Assembly: GCA_963813895.1 (NCBI GenBank)
Contig: CAWFAS010000002.1
Location: 310,001 to 374,000 of the forward strand
Length of the DNA: 64,000 nucleotides
Origin: DASZWJ01 sp963813895
Lineage (GTDB): Bacteria; Pseudomonadota; Gammaproteobacteria; JAURND01
Direction of reading: 5' to 3'
Of this stretch, positions 33,633 through 41,455 are shown piece by piece. The number at the start of each line of letters is the position of its first letter. Position 1 is the first letter of the stretch. A program made the translations under genes and the position numbers. The notes beneath the pieces are model-generated. The model saw nothing but the letters and a program-made list of their open reading frames with translations, was not told the DNA's origin and did not search any database.

Positions 33633-34714
33633 GTATTCATTTTGAAAAAGCCAACAGCAGCCATCTTGATATTCTCTTTGGCTGGCTTGCAGAACCTTTT
33701 GTTCAGAAATTTTGGGACAATACTCAGGACCATAAAGATGATATTTTAAATTTTGTTAATGGCCGAAGAGAGCCTTCAAATTATTGTGACGGCAATTATG
33801 TTTATTGGATAGCAAGCTGTGATGGTCATCCGTTTGCCATGCTGATGACGATTCAAGAAACAGCAGAAGATCATATCGATGACATTAAATTAAATCACCT
33901 TTCAAAAACAGGTCATACTTACGGCATCGATTATATGATCGGGGATAAAAATTATTTTGGCAAAGGTTATGGCATCAAAACGTTATCAGAGTTCCTTGAT
34001 TTTTTCAGAAGAGATTTCGATGTGGCAGCGGATACATTCATCATAGACCCTGCTAGCGATAACTCTAGAGCAAAACATGTCTACATTAAGGCAGGCTTTG
34101 AGCATATTGCTGACTTTATAATGGGTGAAAACTGTAGCGGTGCTGGTAATCCCCATCATTTATTGATTAGACGATTTGTGCCTAATGTTAGATTATTACC
34201 TGCAACGATTGCTGATTACCCCACCATTCAAAACATGGCGAGATTTTACGTATACGATAGAACAGTCTACATGGGCTGGGAATGCCCTGAGAGTGGGTTA
34301 TTTGAATGCATAGATTTTAAGCATTATTTTGAGAATCCTGATGAGAAAGCTTTTTTAATAAGGGTTTCAGGTGAAATCGCGGGCTTTGTGCTATTGGATA
34401 AAATGCATGTACTTGAACCTGTCGATTGGAACATGGGGGAATTTTTCGTTCTTGCTAAATTTCAAGGGAAAGGTATTGCAAGCATAGTTGCCAGAGAAAT
34501 GTTCAAAGAACATCCGGGAAAATGGTCAATAGCTGTAATGCCAGAAAATATAAAAGCCGTAAAATTTTGGCGAAAAATTATCTCTGAGGTATCTCATGGA
34601 GATTATAGAGAGATTTTTAAAACAGGAGACGAATTAAGAAGCACAGAAAATCCTGATCCTTATGCGATGAACGTATTTACCTTTGATATCAATCATCAGG
34701 TGAATGCTAAATAG
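33629..34714 (+). CDS. Tandem GNAT acetyltransferase, N-terminal half AAC(6')-like
   Basis: A 361-residue protein made of two GNAT domains. The first (about 1-183) has a GKGYG acetyl-CoA loop (111-115) followed by FIIDPASDNSRAKHVYIKAG, the pattern of AAC(6')-type aminoglycoside acetyltransferases and their siderophore-synthesis relatives. The second (about 186-355) has FQGKGIASIVAREM (279-292) and a FWRKI segment. It overlaps the previous fragment by 4 bp. The fusion may give a bifunctional enzyme or reflect a past gene fusion by stop loss. Antibiotic modification is inferred from similarity and from the neighbouring APH genes. Confidence 0.82.
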   Translation: MSIHFEKANSSHLDILFGWLAEPFVQKFWDNTQDHKDDILNFVNGRREPSNYCDGNYVYWIASCDGHPFAMLMTIQETAEDHIDDIKLNHLSKTGHTYGIDYMIGDKNYFGKGYGIKTLSEFLDFFRRDFDVAADTFIIDPASDNSRAKHVYIKAGFEHIADFIMGENCSGAGNPHHLLIRRFVPNVRLLPATIADYPTIQNMARFYVYDRTVYMGWECPESGLFECIDFKHYFENPDEKAFLIRVSGEIAGFVLLDKMHVLEPVDWNMGEFFVLAKFQGKGIASIVAREMFKEHPGKWSIAVMPENIKAVKFWRKIISEVSHGDYREIFKTGDELRSTENPDPYAMNVFTFDINHQVNAK

Positions 34715-34719
34715 GAAAA

Positions 34720-34890
34720 ATGTTAGTTGACGTAACAGTCCTAAAAGCAAAAGAGCTAGGCTTTGAAAAGCTATATCTGTTTGCTTTTGATCCTACCATA
34801 CCTTCGTATTACGAGCGCCTTGGATGGGAAAAAATCGGTATGGATGAATTTAAATCTTATCCTGTAACCGTGATGGAGGTGGGGTTATGA
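34720..34890 (+). pseudogene. GNAT acetyltransferase fragment
   Basis: A 56-codon ORF with KAKELGFEKLYLFAF, then YYERLGWEKIGMDEF and PVTVMEV, which is the C-terminal half of a GNAT domain. There is no acetyl-CoA loop, so it cannot be active alone. It overlaps the next start by 4 bp (ATGA), keeping the polycistronic layout. The same family fragment recurs in this cluster, suggesting repeated duplication and decay. Confidence 0.65.
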
Positions 34891-35774
34891 ACGACAAATC
34901 GATTATGCCAACCCTTGATCTTGCCCATAAACTCATAGCTGAGCAATTTCCTGAGTATGCTGGTTTACCTATAACTGATGTTGAAAAACAGGGGCATGAT
35001 AATCGTACCTATAGGCTTGGGTCAGACATGCTCATTCGTATGCCAACAGCTGAAAGCTATGCTTTAAAAGTCCCTAAAGAACAAGCATTACTTCCACAAT
35101 TAGCAAAACGTTTAAGCCTTAGCATTCCGGCCCCGATAAAAATAGGTAAACGGTCAGCAGACTACCCTTATCCATTTTCTATCTATAAATGGTTGCCTGG
35201 AAAAAGTATCAACTTACTGATGTTAACTGAACAAGAAAAAGAACTACTTGCTTTTGACCTAGCTAAATTTTTAAAAGAGCTGCAAGCCATTACTGATGTT
35301 GAAGGCGTTGAACCCGGTCAACACAACTGGTGGCGTGGTGATCATGTCAGTGTTTACGATAAAGGAGCACGAGAACAAATCGCAGAACTGGCCGATCTTA
35401 TAAATTCTAATCAAGCATTAGGTTTGTGGGATAAAGCCTGTTCTACTCAATGGAACAAAACTCCTGTATGGATTCATGGGGATTTTGCTATTGGCAATAT
35501 GCTGATGGTGGGCGGCAAACTATCCGCAGTCATTGATTTTGGCGGCATTGCTGTTGGTGATCCTGCATGCGATCTTGTTATCGCTTGGACGTATTTATCT
35601 GGCAAAGCTCGTGGGATTTTTATGAGAGAAATGGGATTAGATGCTGATACTTGGCTTAGAGCAGGTGCTTGGGCATTGTGGAAGGCAACATTTGAACTGT
35701 GCCAAATTGCAGATAAAAACAGCGCTGAGGCTAAAGCGCAGAAAATAATTATTGACGAGGCGCGGGTTGTGTAA
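34887..35774 (+). CDS. Aminoglycoside phosphotransferase (APH) family kinase
   Basis: A 295-residue APH/choline-kinase-fold protein. N-lobe: GHDNRTYRLGSDMLIRMP. Hinge region: YPFSIYKWLPGKSIN. Catalytic loop: HGDFAIGN (197-204), with the Asp and Asn required for catalysis. Metal-binding: VIDFGGIAVGDPACDL (215-230). It is distinct from the APH(9)-like kinase 3.6 kb upstream and closer to the generic APH family (Pfam APH) often of unknown substrate. GGAGG precedes the ATG, and the start overlaps the previous fragment. It closes the accessory operon. Confidence 0.85.
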   Translation: MNDKSIMPTLDLAHKLIAEQFPEYAGLPITDVEKQGHDNRTYRLGSDMLIRMPTAESYALKVPKEQALLPQLAKRLSLSIPAPIKIGKRSADYPYPFSIYKWLPGKSINLLMLTEQEKELLAFDLAKFLKELQAITDVEGVEPGQHNWWRGDHVSVYDKGAREQIAELADLINSNQALGLWDKACSTQWNKTPVWIHGDFAIGNMLMVGGKLSAVIDFGGIAVGDPACDLVIAWTYLSGKARGIFMREMGLDADTWLRAGAWALWKATFELCQIADKNSAEAKAQKIIIDEARVV

Positions 35775-36048
35775 AATCTAGTTCCATATCCGTATAGCAT
35801 ATTTGTTTCCTTAGGAAATGCAAGTCGATTTTTAGATTTTTTTGCGCATGGGCAGGGGCCAAATAATGCCGTTACCTGTCCCTTTTTTGTCGATAAATGC
35901 TGAAATAGTATGAGCTAACAATGAATGCTGAATTACTTAAGAATAGCTCGCGAAGGATCTCCAGATGGTGGTACTACGTCAATTAGGTTTGTTCACAATA
36001 ATACTTCTATAATTATATTAAAGTATTTATTTTATAAACGAGGTTATT

Positions 36049-36405
36049 ATGAACAAAGCCGAACACAAAGATTTTAAAAATCCTGATGAGGTAAGGGAGT
36101 TTGAAAAAGGCAAGTTGGAAATACTCAATATGGAGGATGGCGTAATTGGTCGGCTGACCTTGCACCCCGGTTGGCGCTGGTCAGAGCATGTTAAACAAAT
36201 AGCCCAAACTGAGTGGTGTGAAGCGCCTCACTTCCAATATCAACTTTCAGGTAAATTACATATCCTAATGCAGGATGGCAGCGAATTTGAATCCCTAGCC
36301 GGACAGGTGGTGTGTTTACCCTCCGGTCATGATGCCTGGGTGGTTGGAGATGAACCGGTGGTTGTCATTGATTGGGCTGGAGCCTCTAATTACGCTCAAA
36401 AATAA
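36049..36405 (+). CDS. Cupin-domain protein
   Basis: A 118-residue single-domain cupin. The conserved region is LHPGWRWSEHVKQ (first motif, with one His), HFQYQLSGKLHI, and the second motif LPSGHDAWVVGDEP. Metal ligands are incomplete compared with canonical cupins, so it may bind a ligand rather than act as an enzyme. A GAGG ribosome site precedes the ATG. It is not obviously linked to neighbours, separated from the APH gene by 274 bp that hold nothing recognisable. Confidence 0.8.
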   Translation: MNKAEHKDFKNPDEVREFEKGKLEILNMEDGVIGRLTLHPGWRWSEHVKQIAQTEWCEAPHFQYQLSGKLHILMQDGSEFESLAGQVVCLPSGHDAWVVGDEPVVVIDWAGASNYAQK

Positions 36406-36564
36406 ACTAATTATCATTTTTGCCTTACCGCAGCAAACGATTCACCTCAAAGGCGATTTGGGATTTTTTTTCATACAAAGTCTATACAGAGCAAATATTC
36501 TTATTCTGTTATTCTTACTCAACGTTTTCCTAAATGTTAGCAACCACTCGAGGAGATTAACAAA

Positions 36565-37020
36565 ATGAAAAAATTGCTGATAGCACTCATACTAACCTTA
36601 GCTTGTCCTATTGTATTTGCAGAACAGATTGATATTTCTTTAAACGCAACCAAAAAAGACCCAGGATTAGGCGAGCGATTGCTTTTATTGGATCCAAAAC
36701 AGTCATATCAATTTACCTGTCAGTTGGCTCCAAAGCAGATCCCACCGGCGGGCTCGATTATTTTATCTATTACTGTCTGTGGAATTAGTAATATCCATCA
36801 TTGCGGTTATACTTACTGGTATGGCCACCATGACCTTAAGCAACCAGTGCTTGATTTCACATTTGTGGCAGATCAGCAGCTTGATAAAGAAACTACATTT
36901 ACAGCCATATTGCAATATATTCCATTGGATGATAATCAAGAAGCGCTGGCGCGTTATCATCTTCCTGTGATTATAAATCTGCAGGCTAGCAACCAATTGG
37001 TTCTGTCATCTCTCAGATAG
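36565..37020 (+). CDS. Secreted/periplasmic protein of unknown function
   Basis: A 151-residue protein with a clear signal peptide (MKKLLIALILTLACPIVFA, cleavage after residue 19), preceded by CGAGGAG. The mature part is beta-rich, with four Cys-containing or aromatic strands including FTCQLAPKQIPPAGS and CGISNIHHCGYTYWYGHH; its three cysteines may form a disulfide. I do not recognise the family. It is followed by a long repeat-rich gap. Confidence 0.7.
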   Translation: MKKLLIALILTLACPIVFAEQIDISLNATKKDPGLGERLLLLDPKQSYQFTCQLAPKQIPPAGSIILSITVCGISNIHHCGYTYWYGHHDLKQPVLDFTFVADQQLDKETTFTAILQYIPLDDNQEALARYHLPVIINLQASNQLVLSSLR

Positions 37021-37362
37021 AGTCGAGAGATGACTTAACCCATAAATTAAGAAAAAAAATATCTGCTCACCCCCTCGCCCTACGTCCCGCGGCTTGTCCG
37101 CGGAATCCAGAAAAAGCCAATAGAAATCTCATTTCTGGATCCCGCGGACAAGTAAGGCGGGCGGAAATGCAAGACCATTTTGTAATACTGAAATGTAAGT
37201 TTAGATGTATTGCCTATTAAAAAGCTCGTCATCCCTGCAGGAAGCAGGTCCAGTTTGCAGGGATGCACAACTTTCATGTCCCTATGATTTGGATCCCGGC
37301 ATCCATGCCGGGATGACAGAGTGCGAGTGGTAGCATTTAAATAATAATTTTCAAAAAATACA

Positions 37363-37511
37363 GGGTAACAGGGGTAGCATTGGGTAACGCGGGGTAACAA
37401 TAAAAATTTGTTACCCGGCTCCCAAAGGGAGGGGGTAACATGAATTTCATTAGGAAAATGCTTTTAAATTATCAGATTACAATATGTTACCCTCTGTTAC
37501 CCCTGTTACCC
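37363..37511. repeat. Cluster of helically phased GGGTAAC repeats
   Basis: Heptamers GGGTAAC (one is GGGTAGC) start at 37363, 37372, 37382 and 37392, i.e. 9-10 bp apart, one DNA turn. GTTACCC is at 37410, GGGTAAC at 37433, and GTTACCC at 37486, 37496 and 37505, again 9-10 bp apart. The two arrays face each other. This is the layout of iterons or a cooperative operator rather than of random repeats. Confidence 0.7.
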
Positions 37512-37634
37512 ATGGTTTCAATAACTTGCTAAACGTAAACTGCAGCGTGTATGTGCGTCGGAAAGAGAGCGGTAGCATTTGAGTTTGGTGGTATCAAGCG
37601 ACTTGAGAATTTCTGAGCGAAGCGAAGACCATGT

Positions 37635-37793
37635 ATGGACAGCAAGCTGGCCATGGAAGCGCCTCTGCTCAACTTGCCACGAGAGTCTGCAGTTGTTAAT
37701 AGGCGCGTAACGGTCGAGGCGAAGCCCGACCTTACTGCACTGCTCAAGCTAAATGGGGCAATTATTTTGGCTCTTGCGAAAAATGCATCTTGA
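37635..37793 (+). CDS. Possible small ORF, 52 residues
   Basis: ATG 37635 opens a frame reading MDSKLAMEAPLLNLPRESAV, then RRVTVEAKPDLTALLKLNGA and IILALAKNAS. Composition is protein-like with an amphipathic N-terminal half and hydrophobic C-terminal half. No ribosome site is obvious and the opposite strand is also open, so the coding strand is uncertain. I do not recognise it. Confidence 0.3.
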   Translation: MDSKLAMEAPLLNLPRESAVVNRRVTVEAKPDLTALLKLNGAIILALAKNAS

Positions 37794-38002
37794 GCTGCAA
37801 TACCTAAAAGACATGATCTCATATTTATGCGTCTAGCATGTCCTTAAAGTGTCATATTTCGTTATTTTTAGGACACGAGATTCTCGGTTGCTTCTACCGC
37901 TAATGGTGATTTCGCCGATTCAACCACCAGAAGCTCCGTAAATCCAGGCTTTGTGGTATCCTAATAGAAGCAAAAAACGAAGATTATTCAAGAGGAACCA
38001 TC

Positions 38003-38518
38003 ATGAGCAGCATAAAACGCATTTTTATCATTGGCCATTCAGGCGCTGGCAAAGGTGTTCTCGCCCAAGCGGTGGCTAAAAAACTTGGCTGGAAATTTAT
38101 CAACGCAGACGTTCTTGGGTGTGCAGCTCACATTGGGCGTACTGTGTCTGAAATTGTGGGTGCCGAAGGCGAGCGCGCTTTTAACCGTTGCCTGACAGAA
38201 ATTTTATCCCATCAGATCATCAAAGAAAACATAGTTGTCACCACAGACGAAAGCATCATCTGTGATGAGAAAGCGCATGAGTTACTGAAATCAGAATTCA
38301 CTGTTTACCTCAAAGTGAGCGTGCCTGTGCAATTGGAACGTATTTCAGAAGGTGATTATCGTCCATTACTGCCGGTGGATAATTTTGCTGCCCTTATCGA
38401 TAAGCTACATGATGAACGAGACGACTTGTACGAACAAGTGGCCAGTTTTTCGCTAAGCTCTGACGATGGTGATATAGAAGGACATGCGGCAAGTATCGTT
38501 AAAGCCATGACAAAGTAG
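38003..38518 (+). CDS. Shikimate-kinase-like P-loop protein
   Basis: A 171-residue nucleoside/shikimate-kinase-fold protein. The Walker A region is GHSGAGKGV (residues 11-19), with Gly where Ser/Thr normally coordinates magnesium. FINADVLG and RTVSEIVGAEGERAFNRCLTEIL match the substrate-binding helix of shikimate kinases, but the later R-rich lid is only partly present (DYRPLL). It may be a degenerate or re-purposed shikimate kinase; a housekeeping aroK is expected elsewhere. A GAGGAACC site precedes the ATG. It stands alone between repeat-rich gaps. Confidence 0.7.
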   Translation: MSSIKRIFIIGHSGAGKGVLAQAVAKKLGWKFINADVLGCAAHIGRTVSEIVGAEGERAFNRCLTEILSHQIIKENIVVTTDESIICDEKAHELLKSEFTVYLKVSVPVQLERISEGDYRPLLPVDNFAALIDKLHDERDDLYEQVASFSLSSDDGDIEGHAASIVKAMTK

Positions 38519-38814
38519 GTGGTTTTGTTATTATCGAAAACAGCAAGAATCAATAATAAAGGCATTTCTTATCACCACGGATGGTGATAATTGGTAGCAT
38601 TATTATCGAAATCTGCTAGAATCCTCGTCGGTGAAGTTGACATTCCCCACCCAGTTTGGAGGTGGTTATTTTAAGGAACACCAACCTCCGCCAGATTTTT
38701 GCACCAACTAATGTTATCGATCAATTCCTTTTTACTCCTCCTTTCTTCGAACCAGAATTTTTAATAAGGAAACGCGGTCGGAATACCTTTGACCATCCTT
38801 TAACGGAGTCCGCA

Positions 38815-41202
38815 ATGCATAAACCTGTCGGAACAGCGGTAACAAACTGGCATTCCTTAGTTAGCCAGTCTTCCAATATGTTATCCCTTTGGACTAAGTT
38901 GATGCGCAGCAACGTCGACCAGCTCAGCAAAACTTGCGAATCTATCATCGATTTTAATATAAATCTTTGCACCCTAACCACAGATACCATTACCCAGAAA
39001 GATCCTGAAGAATTAAACCCAATTAGCCTAACCCAATCTGCTGCTGAGTATATCGTGGACGGTTGGCAGCGCAGCATCTTGTTCTTGGACATTATGCGCC
39101 AACGCGGCAACCACTACATCGACCATGAATCAACAGGTCAACCACCGGTATTATTTTTCGGCTATGAAATGCTGATTGACGGTAGGACCTTTGAACGTCC
39201 CGTGAATTATGCATTGGTTAAAATTCAAGCGCCTAAAAATGCCAAAATAGATGAGAGCAAACGACCTTATGTCATTATCGATCCGCGTGCGGGACATGGC
39301 GCAGGAATTAGCGGCTTCAAGGACGAATCTCAAGTAGGAACCATATTAAAGGCCGGACATCAGGTCTATGTAGTCATCTTTTTCCCGCAACCAGAACCTG
39401 GGCAAACCTTGCTTGACATTGGATTCGCCGAAGAGGTTTTTTTACGTGCAGTGGCACAATACCACCCTAATAGCCCCAAGCCATGCGTCATAGGTAATTG
39501 TCAGGGAGGATGGGCGGCTATGGCACTTATTGCAGCTCGGCCTTCAATTGCTAGTGTATTGGTAATGAATGGCGCCCCTTTAGCTTATTGGGCTGGAGAA
39601 AATGGCAAAAATCCTATGCGCTATTTAGGTGGCATCATGGGTGGCAGTTGGTTAGCGCGTATGACATCCGACCTCGGCAACGGTAAATTTGACGGTGCCC
39701 ACCTGGTCATGAACTTTGAGTTATTAAATCTAGGGAAATCTTTTTGGGATAAATACTATCAACTGTTCGCTCATATTGACAATGAAGAACAACGTTTTCT
39801 GGCCTTTGAGCGCTGGTGGGGCGGCTATTCTTTATTGAACACCAATGAAATTCTCGGCATCGTCAACAATTTATTCATAGGTAATAAATTGGTACACGGC
39901 CGCATCCCCCTAGGGCACTCGAGCAATATTGATCTACGTAATGTGCACGTGCCCATTATTATTTTTTGCTCCCAAGGTGACAATATCACCCCACCACAAC
40001 AAGCGTTGAATTGGATTACCGAACTATACTCCGATACCTTAGAAATCAAACTGGCTCGCCAAGTAATCGTCTATCTAATCCATGAAAATATCGGGCACCT
40101 GGGTATTTTTGTCTCTAGCCATATCGCTAAAAAAGAGCATAAGCAGATTATTGACCTGATGAATTATATTGAACATCTGCCAGCCGGGCTTTATGAAATG
40201 TTTCTGGAAAAAGAAGTCTCGACAGTTGATACCGAAACGACCTATAGCGTCGTGCTAAAAGAGCGCAGCATCAGTGATATTTTAGCTATGAACCCCAATC
40301 AAAACGGCGGCGAAGATGAATTATTTAATATCGTTCAGGACATATCCGAAATGAATTCCATGCTATACAGCATGGTAGTTAGCCCCCAAGTGCGTCTATT
40401 CTCCAACGAACAAACGGGAGAAATCTCACGCCAGTTACATCCATTACGCATGAGTCGTTATCTGTTCAGCGATCTTAATCCCATGCTGTGGCCACTGGCG
40501 GGTATGGCAGATATGATACGCCAACACCGACAAGCTGTGAGCGCACAAAATCCTTTTAATAGATTACAAGATAAATTGGCCAATATAATCCTCGAATCAT
40601 TTAATAGCTATCGAGAATGGCGAGATACTTCCGCCGAATGGCTGTTCCACGCAGTCTACCGTACCGCAGCAATACTTTTGCCAGCAGATAATTATATGCG
40701 AGATATCTTTCATGGGGCAGCCGCTGAAACCCAGACTAATGAAACTGCCCAGAATTTTCTGGCTATTATCGAAGAAGGCGATATTCCCGAGGCAGTGATG
40801 CGCATACTGCTGTTACTCATCAAGACGCAAGGTTTTACCCGTGGTAAACACGTCTCCACCGCAGCCGCCATCCTATTAAAAAATAATAACTTTATGAAAC
40901 TCAGCCGCAAAGAATTTAAGGACATTCTGCACAGTCAAACCATTATTGTGGAATACGACGCCGAACTTGCTTTGAAAACTCTCCCACAACTGGTAAAAAC
41001 CCAGCGCAAACAGAAAATAGTGCTGGACCTGGTCAACTCTATTATTGCGGCTATTAATATTGAGTTACCACTTGAAAATCAATTGATGATGACGCGAATT
41101 GAAAATTTATTTACTAAAGACTTAGGTAAAAATGCCACTAGAAGCTACCCCCATCCTAACCTTCCCCCGCAAGCGGGGGAAGGGACTGGTTGGGCAGGAT
41201 AA
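38815..41202 (+). CDS. DUF3141 protein, polyhydroxyalkanoate-synthase-like hydrolase
   Basis: A 795-residue protein of the DUF3141 family, related to the alpha/beta-hydrolase PhaC synthases. The nucleophile elbow is GNCQGGWAAMAL, with Cys in the lipase-box position as in PHA synthases. VIIFCSQGDNITPPQQAL and HENIGHLGIFVSS supply the expected Asp and His. The start is ATG 38815, with GGAG six bases upstream; the open frame back to 38656 has only a TTG. The last ~22 residues (from SYPHPNLPPQAGEG) are encoded by palindromic repeat family B inserted at the 3' end, so the original C-terminus is lost. Function may be in storage polymer metabolism or envelope-associated acyl transfer; unproven. Confidence 0.88.
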   Translation: MHKPVGTAVTNWHSLVSQSSNMLSLWTKLMRSNVDQLSKTCESIIDFNINLCTLTTDTITQKDPEELNPISLTQSAAEYIVDGWQRSILFLDIMRQRGNHYIDHESTGQPPVLFFGYEMLIDGRTFERPVNYALVKIQAPKNAKIDESKRPYVIIDPRAGHGAGISGFKDESQVGTILKAGHQVYVVIFFPQPEPGQTLLDIGFAEEVFLRAVAQYHPNSPKPCVIGNCQGGWAAMALIAARPSIASVLVMNGAPLAYWAGENGKNPMRYLGGIMGGSWLARMTSDLGNGKFDGAHLVMNFELLNLGKSFWDKYYQLFAHIDNEEQRFLAFERWWGGYSLLNTNEILGIVNNLFIGNKLVHGRIPLGHSSNIDLRNVHVPIIIFCSQGDNITPPQQALNWITELYSDTLEIKLARQVIVYLIHENIGHLGIFVSSHIAKKEHKQIIDLMNYIEHLPAGLYEMFLEKEVSTVDTETTYSVVLKERSISDILAMNPNQNGGEDELFNIVQDISEMNSMLYSMVVSPQVRLFSNEQTGEISRQLHPLRMSRYLFSDLNPMLWPLAGMADMIRQHRQAVSAQNPFNRLQDKLANIILESFNSYREWRDTSAEWLFHAVYRTAAILLPADNYMRDIFHGAAAETQTNETAQNFLAIIEEGDIPEAVMRILLLLIKTQGFTRGKHVSTAAAILLKNNNFMKLSRKEFKDILHSQTIIVEYDAELALKTLPQLVKTQRKQKIVLDLVNSIIAAINIELPLENQLMMTRIENLFTKDLGKNATRSYPHPNLPPQAGEGTGWAG

Positions 41203-41296
41203 GTTAAGCTATGCACCAACATCATACCTGGCTCGAGCAAGTCCCTTCCCCCGCTTGCGGGGGAAGGTTAGGATGGGGGGGCAGCTTCTAGTGGCA
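41133..41296. repeat. Palindromic repeat, family B copy 2, overlapping the DUF3141 3' end
   Basis: Arms TGCCACTAGAAGCT... and ...AGCTTCTAGTGGCA enclose CATCCTAACCTTCCCCCGC, a GCGGGGGAAGG core and a ~55-bp centre containing GGGCAGGATAAGTTAAGC. The left arm is translated as part of the upstream gene. The centre occurs in reverse orientation in the copy at 44231-44388. Confidence 0.9.
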
Positions 41297-41455
41297 ATCA
41301 TTCTGTAACCTCATTCTAAATATTTTGTGCCCCCCTAAAGAGGAGAGAAGAGCAGAAGGCTAAAGTACCTAATCTAGAATCATTTAACAACACCTCCCAG
41401 CTTAGGATAACAGCCCATGATACAATATTTATTCTAAGCCTTACCGGAATATCCC

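Larger units (their letters stand above)
37021..38002. repeat. Repeat-rich gap: family A copy, hairpins and phased GGGTAAC motifs
   Basis: A ~980-bp gap. 37061-37162 is a damaged family A palindrome whose right arm ends early. 37208-37315 holds GTCATCCC hairpins including CCCGGCATCCATGCCGGG. 37363-37511 has nine GGGTAAC-like heptamers, four direct and the rest largely inverted. 37635-37793 has a small ORF, listed separately. A minus-strand ORF (37529-37822) overlaps it and is considered a shadow. Confidence 0.75.

Noticed and set aside
37529..37822. 97-residue minus-strand ORF
   Set aside because: It overlaps a small plus-strand ORF, has no ribosome site and a composition typical of an antisense shadow.
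38656..38814. N-terminal extension of the DUF3141 protein
   Set aside because: It starts only with TTG, while ATG 38815 has a well-spaced GGAG.
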